Source: Paenibacillus montaniterrae
Lineage (GTDB): Bacteria; Bacillota; Bacilli; Paenibacillales; Paenibacillaceae
NCBI RefSeq assembly: GCF_018403185.1
Contig: NZ_BOSE01000018.1
Location: 1-42,343 of the forward strand
Length of the DNA: 42,343 nucleotides
Reading direction: 5' to 3'
A model generated the notes under the pieces. It saw only the letters and a program-made list of their open reading frames with translations, was not told the origin of the DNA and searched no databases. Numbering within the stretch: position 1 is the first letter of the stretch; every line of letters begins with the position of its first letter. Positions 23,799 through 32,517 of this stretch are shown one piece after another. Position numbers and translations under genes: made by a program.

Positions 23799-23897
23799 CC
23801 TCTATCCTGAGAAGGAGCTATCTTCTGCGATAGCTCCTTCTATTAATATTTCAATCATGTTTTAGTAGTTAAGCTTTTTCTATCGTGTTTCTTCTAT

Positions 23898-25067
23898 TTA
23901 AATAAGATCTACTTTCGTCCACTTCTGCTGCTCCGCAGAACGCAAAATCGCTTCGCTAATTTGTGCGATACGATAACCGTCGTTAAAGCTTGGCGAAATT
24001 TCGCGGCCTTCTACGATTGATTGAATGAAGTCGTGCATTTCGATGATTTTCGTTTCGCCGTAGCCGATGCCAAGCGCAGGGATAGGCCATAGTGCTTCGC
24101 CATAAGGTGTAGCCGGTCCTGTATAAACGGTGCGGTAGCCGCGGCGGTCAGCAGGATCGTCAGCGAAGCATACTTGCAGCTCATCGCGATTTTCATAGTT
24201 GAAATATAGCGAGCCTTTTGTGCCGTGGATTTCGAACGTCAAGAAATTGTTGCGTCCCCAGCCGTTGCGTGTTGCTTCTATGCTGCCGATCGCTCCATTT
24301 TCAAAACGCAGCAGCGACATAAATTCATCGTCAACGTCAACCGGGCGCTTTTCAGCCTGCTCATCCAGCTTGACGGTTCCAAGCTTATCGACCCCAAAGG
24401 CTTGTACAGGCCGTTCTGTAATCCATGTTTTGGTCTCCGCCATTACCTCCGCAATTTCGCCAACTAAATATCTGGCGAAATCAATAACATGCGTACCGAT
24501 ATCTCCAAGTGCTCCCGAGCCGCTCAGCGCTTTTTGGAAGCGCCATGACAGCGGAGAATTCGGATCAGCTGACCAATCCTGTAAATATGTGCCGCGGAAG
24601 TTTAGGATTTGACCAATTGCGCCTTCTTCAATATATTTTTTAGCCAACGCCACTGCAGGCGTACGGCGATAATTGAAGGCAACCATATGCTTAACGCCGG
24701 CAGCAGTTACTGCGTCAAGCATTTGCTTCGATTCCTCAAGCGTGCTTGCCAGCGGCTTTTCACAAATGACATGCTTGCCAGCCTTTGCTGCCGCGATCGC
24801 GATTTCAGCATGTGAATTGTTAGGCGTAACGATATCGATCACATCGATTTCCGGATCATTGACCACATCGCGCCAGTTATCGGTATACTTCTCGAAGCCA
24901 AGTCTAAGCGCAGCCTGCTCAGCAGCCTCCATAGTCAAATCACAAACAACCTTGCGCACAGGGATTGCCGGAGCTGGCCAGAAAAACATCGGCATAGCCG
25001 CCATCGACAAAGAATGAGCTTTCCCCATAAAACCCGCACCAATCATTCCAATATTAATTTTTCGCAT
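23898..25067 (-). CDS. Gfo/Idh/MocA dehydrogenase, levoglucosan-dehydrogenase-like
   Basis: 389 residues from the ATG at 25067 behind AAGGTGG. It is an NAD(P)-dependent sugar oxidoreductase: Rossmann motif GMIGAGFMGKAHS, EKPLAS with the conserved Lys, then DIGTHVIDFARYLVGE with the Asp and His of the catalytic site. The segments MPMFFWPAPAIPVRK, FRGTYLQDWSADPNSPLSW and LWPIPALGIGYGETKIIE closely resemble what I recall of levoglucosan dehydrogenase (LgdA), which oxidises 1,6-anhydroglucose at C3. It lies directly upstream of the importer ATPase, so its substrate is probably what the importer brings in. Broader alternatives are other keto-sugar or inositol dehydrogenases. Confidence 0.75.
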   Translation of the reverse strand: MRKINIGMIGAGFMGKAHSLSMAAMPMFFWPAPAIPVRKVVCDLTMEAAEQAALRLGFEKYTDNWRDVVNDPEIDVIDIVTPNNSHAEIAIAAAKAGKHVICEKPLASTLEESKQMLDAVTAAGVKHMVAFNYRRTPAVALAKKYIEEGAIGQILNFRGTYLQDWSADPNSPLSWRFQKALSGSGALGDIGTHVIDFARYLVGEIAEVMAETKTWITERPVQAFGVDKLGTVKLDEQAEKRPVDVDDEFMSLLRFENGAIGSIEATRNGWGRNNFLTFEIHGTKGSLYFNYENRDELQVCFADDPADRRGYRTVYTGPATPYGEALWPIPALGIGYGETKIIEMHDFIQSIVEGREISPSFNDGYRIAQISEAILRSAEQQKWTKVDLI

Positions 25068-25100
25068 TATAGTTCCCACCTTCAGCTATTTATTTTAGTT

Positions 25101-25320
25101 CAGCGCTCCGGAGTAAAGCATCCTTCAGTCGCTTTTTAAATCAGCGCTCCGGAGCAATGCATCCTTCAGTCGCTTTTTAAATCAGCGCTCCGGAACAAAG
25201 CATCCTCCAGTCGCTTTTTAAATCGTAATGCTCTTATTTAAATTTTTAAGGTTGCATTACGATGTTAAAGGCGACGCACTCTCGTTTTTCGGATGCTTTG
25301 CTCCTCCGCTGGAGTCTTTT
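25101..25320. repeat. 41-bp tandem repeats plus long palindrome, block A
   Basis: Three head-to-tail 41-bp copies (25101-25141, 25142-25182, 25183-25223), each starting CAGCGCTCCGGA and ending GTCGCTTTTTAAAT. The third continues into an inverted copy: CGTAATGC (25224-25231) with GCATTACG (25254-25261), GTCGC..TTTAA with TTAAAGGCGAC, and GCAAAGCATCC with GGATGCTTTGC (25291-25301). The result is a large interrupted hairpin. No coding content. Confidence 0.85.
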
Positions 25321-25362
25321 TTCTTGATTGTTAAGCTTCGATGTCGAATATACCCCAAAGTT

Positions 25363-25545
25363 CAACGCTCCGGAGCAATGCATCCTCCAGTCGCTTTTTA
25401 AATCAGCGCTCCGGAGCAATGCATCCTCCAGTCGCTTTTTAAATCGTAATGCTCTTATTTAAATTTTTAAGGTTGCATTACGATGTTAAAGGCGACCCAC
25501 ATGCGTTTTTCGGATGCTTTGCTCCTTCGCTGGAGCTTTTTGTTG
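25363..25545. repeat. 41-bp tandem repeats plus long palindrome, block B
   Basis: A near copy of block A with two 41-bp units (25363-25403 and 25404-25444), followed by the same CGTAATGC/GCATTACG centre (from 25445) and inverted arm ending GGATGCTTTGCTCC (25512-25525). It differs from block A by only a few bases in the shared part. Confidence 0.85.
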
Positions 25546-25551
25546 TTGAGT

Positions 25552-25596
25552 ACGCTACGAAGCGTTACAGCGCCATCAGAGTCGGACTTTTTGAAC
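25552..25596. repeat. Partial copy of the 170-bp inverted-end repeat
   Basis: Keeps only the right end of the element, finishing with GTCGGACTTTTTGAAC. It is followed after 16 bp by a full copy. Confidence 0.7.
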
Positions 25597-25612
25597 TACC
25601 CTTTAAATAAGA

Positions 25613-25782
25613 GTTCAAAAATTCGGCTTTCAGGACCAAGAAGCTTGGACGCTAGTAGAAAATGAGGAGCGCAGCGTAGGCAATAAGCTACGTGAGCACC
25701 GGAATTTTCGCTAGCGTTCAAGATTCGCCGTCAAATCCGCTACAGAGAAGTCGCATCGTCATCAAAGTCGGACTTTTTGAAC
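25613..25782. repeat. 170-bp inverted-end repeat, full copy 1
   Basis: Left end GTTCAAAAATTCGGCTTT, right end AAAGTCGGACTTTTTGAAC (25764-25782), near-perfect inverted complements. The inside has GAGGAGCGCAGCGTAG and CTACGTGAGCACCGG, shared by all copies in the window. No transposase is encoded. Confidence 0.88.
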
Positions 25783-25799
25783 TACCGCTTCCAATGAAG

Positions 25800-25966
25800 G
25801 TTCAAAAATTCGGCTTTCAGGACCAAGAAGCTTGGACGCTAGTAGAAAATGAGGAGCGCAGCGTAGATAGACCTACGTGAGCACCGGAATTTTCGCTAGC
25901 GTTCAAGATTCGCCGCCGAATCCGCTACAGAGAAGTCGCATCGTCATCAAAGTCGGATTTTTGAAC
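25800..25966. repeat. 170-bp inverted-end repeat, full copy 2
   Basis: Direct tandem copy after a 17-bp spacer. Its right end (25949-25966) touches the stop codon of the binding-protein gene, sharing base 25966. Confidence 0.88.
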
Positions 25967-27147
25967 TACTCCTTATATGCGGTTTGGATTGATTCTGGAA
26001 CCTCCTGATGATACACCAACTTCCAAGCGTCAAGTACATTGTCGTGTGTTACATTAAGTGCTGGAACCGCAACATATGGTGGTGTTTCCTTGCCTAGCAC
26101 GGCATAGCCTGCGAGAATCGCCTCAGCGACGCCTTGGTCATAAGGCAGCTGAGCGCCCAAGCCTTGTATGATGCCGTTTTTCGCTATTTCAATTGCGACA
26201 TTTGTACCAAGGTCAATCGTTGTCATGACCAGTTCATTGCGTCCTGCTGCTTTAACCGCTGCCAGCGCACCTTCTGCTGGTACATCCCAGACAACAAACA
26301 TGCCGTCCAAATCCGCATTTTTCGTCAATAGCGCTGATGCTACTGTCTCGCCTTGGTTTTGATCGGCAATGCCGCCGCGATCTACGATTTCAATATTTGG
26401 ATAGTTTTCTGCAATGGTTTTCTCGAATGCTTCTACACGCTGCTTCGTTACGAAGAAGTCAGCATCGTGGTAAATGACCGCGATTTTGCCTTCACCGTTC
26501 AGCTTGTCCGCCAAAATATGTGCCGCTTCAATGCCGTTGCCATAGTTGTCGGCAGATACGACGCTGACATAATCCTTGCCAGCTTCAAGACCAGTTGGCG
26601 CATTGTCCATAAAGACAACCTTCACGCCTTGCTCGGCCGCCTGCTTGTATACGGATGCAGTTGATACCGCATCAACAGGAATGCTGACTAAAATATCCGG
26701 CTGCTTCGCGAGAATTGTCTCGATATCGGAAACCTGCTTCTCTGATTTGAACTGTGCGTCCGTTACAGCTACGACTTCAACGCCCATTTTGGCAAATGTG
26801 TCCTGCAGCCCTTTAATTTGCGCAGTTGACCAGTCATTGCCCGCATAGTGCATGGAAATAGCTGCTGTCAGCTTTTTCTCTTTAATTTGCTTAATTTCTT
26901 CAACGGTTAGCTCTAATGATTTTGCCGATACAGCCAGCTCGCCATGCGGCCCTTGGCTTAAAATCTCTTTTTGAGGCAAATCCTGGTTGACTGTAATTGG
27001 CTCCGTTACGGCTGGAGGCTCAGTTGCATTTCCTCCATTGCTGTTATTGCCGCTATTGCTGTTATTTCCAGGTGAGTTACTGCATGCCGCTAGCAGCAGC
27101 ATCATGATGCACAGCATTGAAACGATTGCTTTAGTACCCTTTTTCAT
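25966..27147 (-). CDS. Sugar-binding lipoprotein of the CUT2 importer
   Basis: 393 residues. Lipoprotein signal with lipobox LLAAC (Cys22), then an Asn/Gly/Ser-rich linker and a type I periplasmic-binding fold of the RbsB class (KKLTAAISMHYAGNDWSTAQ, DILVSIPVDAVSTASVYKQA, GVKVVFMDNAP). It captures the substrate outside the membrane and delivers it to the permease and ATPase encoded further left. AGGGGG precedes the ATG. It is separated from the rest of the importer operon by about 885 bp of repeats, which may uncouple its level from that of the membrane parts. Confidence 0.9.
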   Translation of the reverse strand: MKKGTKAIVSMLCIMMLLLAACSNSPGNNSNSGNNSNGGNATEPPAVTEPITVNQDLPQKEILSQGPHGELAVSAKSLELTVEEIKQIKEKKLTAAISMHYAGNDWSTAQIKGLQDTFAKMGVEVVAVTDAQFKSEKQVSDIETILAKQPDILVSIPVDAVSTASVYKQAAEQGVKVVFMDNAPTGLEAGKDYVSVVSADNYGNGIEAAHILADKLNGEGKIAVIYHDADFFVTKQRVEAFEKTIAENYPNIEIVDRGGIADQNQGETVASALLTKNADLDGMFVVWDVPAEGALAAVKAAGRNELVMTTIDLGTNVAIEIAKNGIIQGLGAQLPYDQGVAEAILAGYAVLGKETPPYVAVPALNVTHDNVLDAWKLVYHQEVPESIQTAYKE

Positions 27148-27187
27148 TGTTGTTCCCCCTGTTCATTAGTTGAGCATTTTTTTATGG

Positions 27188-28003
27188 TTAGCCTTGCAGC
27201 AGCTGCTTCAAATAAGCGTAGCTTTGCTCTGCCCCCGCTTTAGGGTCAGGGTGGCTGTCAAGCTCGGTCGTAATCCAGCCGGAGTAGCCATGCTTCACAA
27301 GCAGCTCGAGCATTGCCTTGAAGTTTTGTCCTCCTTGTCCAAGCGGTACAAAATCGCTGCCCTGCAAGTCTTTAAAGTGAATGTAAGGAATGCGGTCGAT
27401 ATACGTCTCGATTACTTTAACAGGATCGCAGCCGCCTGCCTCCAAATGCGCTGTATCCGGGCACAAGCTGATGCTCGTTAACGACATGATGCGCTGCAGC
27501 TGTTCCCACGATTGAACAATCGTTCCCAAATGCGGATGATAGGTCGCCTGCAGTCCCAGCTCCTTAGCTAGCTGATCAAGCTTGTTCAAGGCATCCGCCA
27601 GTCGCTCATAATCGCTGTCCTGAATGCCTGCCGAGCGAATCGCTCCGCCGCCAATGACGAGCTGCTCTGCCCCCAGCGATGCAGCAAACTGTGCGACACG
27701 TCTGATTTTGTAAAATTCATCCTCTAAAATATCCGGATAGATGAAATTGCCGCCTGTATATACGCCAATAAAGTCCAGCTGATGCTTCTCGCACAGTGTT
27801 TTAAATTGTTCAGGCTTGTCCTCGTAAGCCATTAAGTTTCCTTCAAAAAGCTCAAAGCCGCTATAGCCCGCTTCTGCAATTTGCGCCAATGCCTGCTCAG
27901 TAGAGCCGTTGGCCCAGTAGTATGCTTCCTTAACACATGTAACGCCGCCCGCTGCGCCGACAACGCCGCCCCATGTATTCGTTTGGTAGCCTAGCTTCAT
28001 CAT
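27188..28003 (-). CDS. Sugar phosphate isomerase/epimerase-like TIM barrel
   Basis: About 271 residues; the ATG at 28003 is best placed behind AAGGGGG, though ATG codons at 28009 and 28000 are also in frame. It is an AP-endonuclease-2-type TIM barrel, the fold of IolE, xylose-isomerase-like enzymes and the LgdB proteins of levoglucosan breakdown. Candidate metal ligands are Glu in FELFEGN, His in YHPHLGT, Asp/His in CPDTAHLEAGG, His in IHFKDLQG and Glu in ITTELDS. It sits 40 bp upstream of the binding-protein gene in the same direction, so both probably share one transcript. The reaction is likely an isomerisation, epimerisation or elimination/hydration on the keto-sugar made by the dehydrogenases. 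Confidence 0.8.
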   Translation of the reverse strand: MMKLGYQTNTWGGVVGAAGGVTCVKEAYYWANGSTEQALAQIAEAGYSGFELFEGNLMAYEDKPEQFKTLCEKHQLDFIGVYTGGNFIYPDILEDEFYKIRRVAQFAASLGAEQLVIGGGAIRSAGIQDSDYERLADALNKLDQLAKELGLQATYHPHLGTIVQSWEQLQRIMSLTSISLCPDTAHLEAGGCDPVKVIETYIDRIPYIHFKDLQGSDFVPLGQGGQNFKAMLELLVKHGYSGWITTELDSHPDPKAGAEQSYAYLKQLLQG

Positions 28004-28054
28004 CGCCATCCCCCTTAATCTTATGCTGCGCGTTTATTGAAATTAAAATAGTTG

Positions 28055-28072
28055 TTCAAAAAGCTTTTTGAA
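28055..28072. repeat. 18-bp perfect palindrome
   Basis: TTCAAAAAGCTTTTTGAA, upstream of the isomerase gene. It equals the outer parts of the two ends of the 170-bp repeat joined directly, so it may be a deletion relic. It could equally be an operator for the gene downstream. Confidence 0.45.
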
Positions 28073-28190
28073 ACATCTTGCCTGAGTTAAATATAAAGCT
28101 TTTGAAAGCCGTATAATATGCGAATAATTTAACACGGTAGGGGGAACTTTTTAGCTTGGCTACAGCTGCGCATATTTGTTCAAGACGCGA

Positions 28191-28234
28191 AAAGCGCAAG
28201 CTTTCTGGCTTCTCCAGCCTTAAGCTTGCGCTTT
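28191..28234. terminator. Terminator after the orphan binding-protein gene
   Basis: A perfect 13-bp stem pairs AAAGCGCAAGCTT (28191-28203) with AAGCTTGCGCTTT (28222-28234). On the minus strand TTTTC follows. It separates the regulator/oxidoreductase/binding-protein unit from the isomerase unit. Confidence 0.75.
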
Positions 28235-28283
28235 CTTATATGCACCTATTTAGCTTGTGCGTCAACATGGCCCAACTGACTGC

Positions 28284-29705
28284 CTATGAGGAGCCAAGCT
28301 CCAGCAGCTCCGTCTGTGCTTGACTAAGCGCCTGCTCAGCCGATGCGTTGCCGCTTATATACGCTTGAATCGCAGTGCTAACAATATCGACCATCTGACT
28401 ATAATTGATCATGCGCGGTCGCAGTGCTGCACGCTCGATCGATGTAAGCAGCACATCATAGTAATTGCGATTTTGCTCAATAATGAGCTCGTCGGACGCA
28501 GCAAACGCTGAAATCCGGGTAATCTGATTTTTATATTTCAGCGCGCTTATTTGCTGCTCGCTGCTCGTCAAATAGTTCAGCAGCTCATAAGCCGCATTCT
28601 TTTGCGAGCTGTATTTGTTAATGGCAAGCCCCCAGGTGATCAGATACGGCCCTTTGCCCTGCTCGTCCATTGAAGGGAACGTAAAATAATCGAGTCTGCC
28701 TGTGCGAATTGCTGGCGATAGCTCCATCTTGAAGACATTCATCCCCATCGCAGCTTGTCCCGAGTTAAATGCGATCGCTGCTTCCTCCCAGCCAAAATCC
28801 AGCACCTCTGGCGAGCTGATCGAGCGATCGTTCAGCCATTTGCCGTACAGCTCGAGCGCCTTTAGAGCTTCGCTGGTCATTAGATTCGGCTGCTGCTTGT
28901 CACTGTACAGACTGCCGCCGAGCGCATTTAATATCGCCGTATACTCGATAAAGCTCGCTTCAGCATCGCCTGCCATAAATGTAGAGCCATAGGAGATCCC
29001 TTTATTAAGCGAGGTATCGAGCTCTGAGGTGAAGAAGCGATTTAAGGTCTCGTACTCCATAAGCGTTGCTGGCAGTGCGATTTCCTTATCGTAGCGCTGC
29101 TCAAAGGCTTGCTTCACGAGTCGATCCTTGAATACATCCTCGCGATACGTCCCCATTAGCACATTGCTTGCAATCGGCAGCGTATAAAAATCGAAGCCGC
29201 GAGCCGTTATATTCTCTACTGGGCCAATTTCTTCAGGCGGCATAATCGAGCTGAGCTGCCGCGGATTAAATAAAGAGCCGTCAGCTAAAATCTTCGCCAC
29301 AAGATCTTCAAGCTGCGCGTCACCATACGCCTCGTCCGTTAAATACCCTGATAAAGGCTCCAAATGGCTGATCATAATCGGTACCCAGGCAGCGTTCATC
29401 AGTATTAGGTCAAATGTGTTGCTTTGCTGGATTAGCTCGTTGTAAACCTTCGCTTGTATGTTGTCATGACTGAACGTATGCACCTCAATCTGCTTGCCAG
29501 TCAGCTGCTCATAGCGGTTGACTGATGCGACAAGCGCCTCGGAGCCCAGCTCTGCCGAGCCGAACAATATTTTAATAGGAGCTTCCGGCTGCTCCGCTTT
29601 CTCATTTACAGAATCAGGAGCGGCCGAGGAACGAGACAGCGAGCAGCTTGCCAGCAGTGCACATACTATAATCCATACCAACACTGTTCCAAATGCTGTT
29701 CTCAT
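28284..29705 (-). CDS. Family-1 extracellular solute-binding lipoprotein (orphan)
   Basis: 473 residues. Signal peptide with lipobox LLASC, then a MalE-type (family 1) binding protein: IKILFGSAELGSEALVASVNRYEQLTG near the N-terminus, FDLILMNAAWVP, and GPYLITWGLAINKYSSQKNAAYELLNYL. Such proteins normally serve CUT1 importers, yet no CUT1 permease genes are present here. The neighbours are a Gfo/Idh/MocA gene 74 bp upstream and a YesN regulator. I infer it may act as a sugar sensor feeding the YesM kinase, or serve a remote transporter. AGGAA precedes the ATG. Confidence 0.85.
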   Translation of the reverse strand: MRTAFGTVLVWIIVCALLASCSLSRSSAAPDSVNEKAEQPEAPIKILFGSAELGSEALVASVNRYEQLTGKQIEVHTFSHDNIQAKVYNELIQQSNTFDLILMNAAWVPIMISHLEPLSGYLTDEAYGDAQLEDLVAKILADGSLFNPRQLSSIMPPEEIGPVENITARGFDFYTLPIASNVLMGTYREDVFKDRLVKQAFEQRYDKEIALPATLMEYETLNRFFTSELDTSLNKGISYGSTFMAGDAEASFIEYTAILNALGGSLYSDKQQPNLMTSEALKALELYGKWLNDRSISSPEVLDFGWEEAAIAFNSGQAAMGMNVFKMELSPAIRTGRLDYFTFPSMDEQGKGPYLITWGLAINKYSSQKNAAYELLNYLTSSEQQISALKYKNQITRISAFAASDELIIEQNRNYYDVLLTSIERAALRPRMINYSQMVDIVSTAIQAYISGNASAEQALSQAQTELLELGSS

Positions 29706-29779
29706 GCAAAACGTTCCTCGCTTCCTGTATCGTTTAAGTTTGAACTAAGCTTGGTCCAAATTTAAGCTTGCTCCAGCTT

Positions 29780-30925
29780 CTACAGCTCAACCCAGCTTTT
29801 CGTCGTGGCGCTTTGCAAAATTGCATCAAGCAGTTTCATCGAATGATGGCCGTCGGCAAAGGTTGCATAGCGTGGACGCGATGCGGATTGCTTGCCAAGC
29901 ACGTCCTGATAAAATTGCTCCATCATATTTTTTTGCGCATCAGGCCAGCCCTCTATGTGGCCGCCAGGATAATGGCTGTACGCCCTTGCATCTCGAGCGA
30001 GCAGCAGCGGATCATTAAGCAGCTCCGCATTAGCGTCCTGCCGCTTGCCGACCCATAGCTGAGCGGGATTTTCCTGATTCCAGGCAAAGGAGGATTTACT
30101 GCCGCTAATCTCCAGATACAGATGATTCTTTCTGCCCGCACTAACCTGCGAAACGATAAAGCTGCCAGAGGCGCCATTGTCCAGTCGGAACAAGATTGTA
30201 CCGCAATCGTCGTTGCTTACCTCGTAGCTTTCATATTCCGCATCAGCCTGCTGCTCGCCAAACGTTTGGCTCGCTTGCTTCGGCTTGCGTCTCGTCGGCA
30301 TCACAGTAACAAGATCAGCAAATACTTTCACAATTTTTGCATTCGTAATATATTCGATCAAATCAAGCCCATGCGACCCAATATCGGCTGCTGCTCGCAA
30401 AGCTCCGCCTTGCTCGCTGTCGATTCGCCAATTGTAGTCCGTATCAAACAACAGCCAGTCCTGCAAATAGCCGCCATGGATATGATAGATTTTCCCGATT
30501 TCCTGCTGGGCGATCTTCTCCTTCATATGCTGCACCAGCGGATAGTTTCGATACACATAGTTAACGCCGTGCACCAGCTGCTTGTTTTGCAGCAGCGAAA
30601 GCAAATACTCGCTTTGCTGGCTATTCAAGCTTAGCGGCTTCTCCGACAGCACATGCTTGCCAGCCAGAATCGCATGCTCGTTGACTTCTACATGCATCGC
30701 GTTTGGCGTGCAATTATGAATAACATCAAGCTCGGCCAGCGCTAGCATTTCCTTATAATCGCCAAATGCGTATGGAATATTCCAATGCTCTGCTGCCTTT
30801 TTCGCCGATGCGGCAGTTCTGCCTGCTATAGCAACAACCTCGGCAATGCCAAGGCGTCTTATCGCTTCAATATGAGCGCCGCTTATAAAGCCCGTTCCGA
30901 CAATCCCTACTTTAATCTTCTTCAT
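29780..30925 (-). CDS. Gfo/Idh/MocA family oxidoreductase
   Basis: 381 residues from the ATG at 30925, placed 6 bp after GGAGGA. Rossmann motif VGIVGTGFISGAHIEA, conserved EKPLSLN with the catalytic Lys, and DIGSHGLDLIEYI. The segment GGYLQDWLLFDTDYNWR recalls the GTYLQDW of the first dehydrogenase, so the two act on related sugars. In the known levoglucosan route a second enzyme of this family (LgdC) reduces 3-keto-glucose to glucose; this protein is a candidate for that step. Other keto-sugar reductions remain possible. It lies between the yesN-like gene and the orphan binding protein, all leftward. Confidence 0.82.
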   Translation of the reverse strand: MKKIKVGIVGTGFISGAHIEAIRRLGIAEVVAIAGRTAASAKKAAEHWNIPYAFGDYKEMLALAELDVIHNCTPNAMHVEVNEHAILAGKHVLSEKPLSLNSQQSEYLLSLLQNKQLVHGVNYVYRNYPLVQHMKEKIAQQEIGKIYHIHGGYLQDWLLFDTDYNWRIDSEQGGALRAAADIGSHGLDLIEYITNAKIVKVFADLVTVMPTRRKPKQASQTFGEQQADAEYESYEVSNDDCGTILFRLDNGASGSFIVSQVSAGRKNHLYLEISGSKSSFAWNQENPAQLWVGKRQDANAELLNDPLLLARDARAYSHYPGGHIEGWPDAQKNMMEQFYQDVLGKQSASRPRYATFADGHHSMKLLDAILQSATTKSWVEL

Positions 30926-31024
30926 CCTATCTCCTCCAATCATGGCTTATGGACAATACCGTAATTGTAGTCGAGCCTTGCTAGAAAGCGTAGATGAATG
31001 ATTTAGTGTGTAGCGGTGAACATT

Positions 31025-32422
31025 TTAACGCTGCTCAGCCTGCTGCTTTCTCAGCTCCGTTGGCGTTACGCCAAATTCTCGCTTAAAGATGCTGCGGAAG
31101 TAGCGTTCGTCAGCATAGCCAATGCTGCTCATAATATCATAGACCTTCATATCTGTTTCCAGCAGCAGCTTATGTGCGCGCTCCATCTTTTTGCGTGTCA
31201 CATATTTGCTGAAGTTCATGCCGAACTGCTGCTTGAACATGCGGCTTAGCGTGACAGGATGGATGCTGACAGCTTCAGCCGCCTGCTCCAGACTAATTTC
31301 CCCGGTTCGGTCGGTATCGATGATGCGCTGCACCCGATCAAGCCAGCTTTCGGAAATTGCGTTTTGCTGCAGCTGCTGCATATGCTGCTTCGCTTTAATG
31401 CTGCCGCGAATAACACCGCGCATTTGCGTTTCAAGCTGCGACCATGTTTCAAAATCTGCAACCCAGCTAAGCCAGTAGCGAATTCGATCCTGCTCTACCA
31501 TAACGACTGACGGATGGATTAAGCTTTCATCGATCGCAGTCAGCAGTAAAGCGCATTCATATTGCAGCTCTTGCAACGTAAGGCTGGATGCATGCTCAAA
31601 CCAGCCTTCCAGCAGCTCGTCAATTTCGGCAAGCTGCTCCTGCAAAATCGCTCGAATCAGCTTCATTCTACATGCTTTTGCTTCCTTGCGCGTCTGCTCC
31701 ATTACAGAGCTGGATGCCGGCAGCAATCGCCCTTCATAGAAAATAGCTGCTTGCCGTTTTTTAATTTGCTGATCGATATAAGACAGCGCTTCCTGCCGCT
31801 TATGGAAGCCTTGATGCGACTGCTCCAAGCTTTGTGCAATAGCCAGCTTCCAGCCTTCGCCAGTCACGAATTGGCAGAGCGACGTCTTCATAATTTGCTG
31901 CCATTGCTCGGCTTCATAGTCCTCGTAGAAATAAACCGATTTTTGAATGCGTTCATCCAGCCACAGACTGCCGTCCGTTACATCCATTTGCTCATAGCTG
32001 AATATCGGAGTAGGCAGCTTTAGCCGCTCGTACTCGAATTCCTGAATAAATTTTTGCGCAAGCTCCTGCTGCACCCGCTGCACGTTGCTCATCAGCTGCT
32101 GCCGGTCAACCGGCTTTAAAATATAGTCCATTGCCCCGTGCTGAATTGCCATGCGGCAATAATCGAAATCGTCATAGCCAGATACAATAATAATTTTCAT
32201 ATTCGGATAGGAGCTGCTCAGCCTCTGCAATATCTCTAGTCCATCTATTTCTGGCATGCGGATGTCTAGCAGCAAAATATCTGGGCATAAATATTGAATC
32301 TGCTCCAGCGCTTGCTTGCCATAGCCTACATCAAATATATGCTCGGAAGAAACAAATCTGCTCAGCTTTTGAATGATGCTTTGTCTAACCTCATATTCAT
32401 CGTCTGCAACACAGATTTTCAT
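31025..32422 (-). CDS. YesN-type response regulator with AraC DNA-binding domain
   Basis: 465 residues. The N-terminal receiver has the acidic pocket Asp7-Asp8, the phospho-acceptor Asp53 (LLLDIRMP) and Lys103 (ILKPVD). A long central region of unknown fold follows, then a C-terminal AraC/XylS two-helix-turn-helix domain (ISLEQAAEAVSIHPVTLSRMF and VYDIMSSIGYADERYFRSIF). It is divergent from the histidine kinase gene, 95 bp away, and heads the leftward run of oxidoreductase and binding-protein genes, which it most likely controls together with the importer operon. AAGGGGTG precedes the ATG. Confidence 0.93.
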   Translation of the reverse strand: MKICVADDEYEVRQSIIQKLSRFVSSEHIFDVGYGKQALEQIQYLCPDILLLDIRMPEIDGLEILQRLSSSYPNMKIIIVSGYDDFDYCRMAIQHGAMDYILKPVDRQQLMSNVQRVQQELAQKFIQEFEYERLKLPTPIFSYEQMDVTDGSLWLDERIQKSVYFYEDYEAEQWQQIMKTSLCQFVTGEGWKLAIAQSLEQSHQGFHKRQEALSYIDQQIKKRQAAIFYEGRLLPASSSVMEQTRKEAKACRMKLIRAILQEQLAEIDELLEGWFEHASSLTLQELQYECALLLTAIDESLIHPSVVMVEQDRIRYWLSWVADFETWSQLETQMRGVIRGSIKAKQHMQQLQQNAISESWLDRVQRIIDTDRTGEISLEQAAEAVSIHPVTLSRMFKQQFGMNFSKYVTRKKMERAHKLLLETDMKVYDIMSSIGYADERYFRSIFKREFGVTPTELRKQQAEQR

Positions 32423-32517
32423 ACTTGCACACCCCTTTTATTGCGGTTATGATACTTGTACATTGCAGCTAAAAACGATAAGTCCGACATTACGAACAAA
32501 ACTACAGGAGATAGATC

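Noticed and set aside
23898..30925. myo-Inositol catabolic operon
   Set aside because: Two Gfo/Idh/MocA enzymes and an IolE-like barrel fit superficially, but iolB, iolC, iolD and iolA-like genes are absent and the first dehydrogenase resembles levoglucosan dehydrogenase more.
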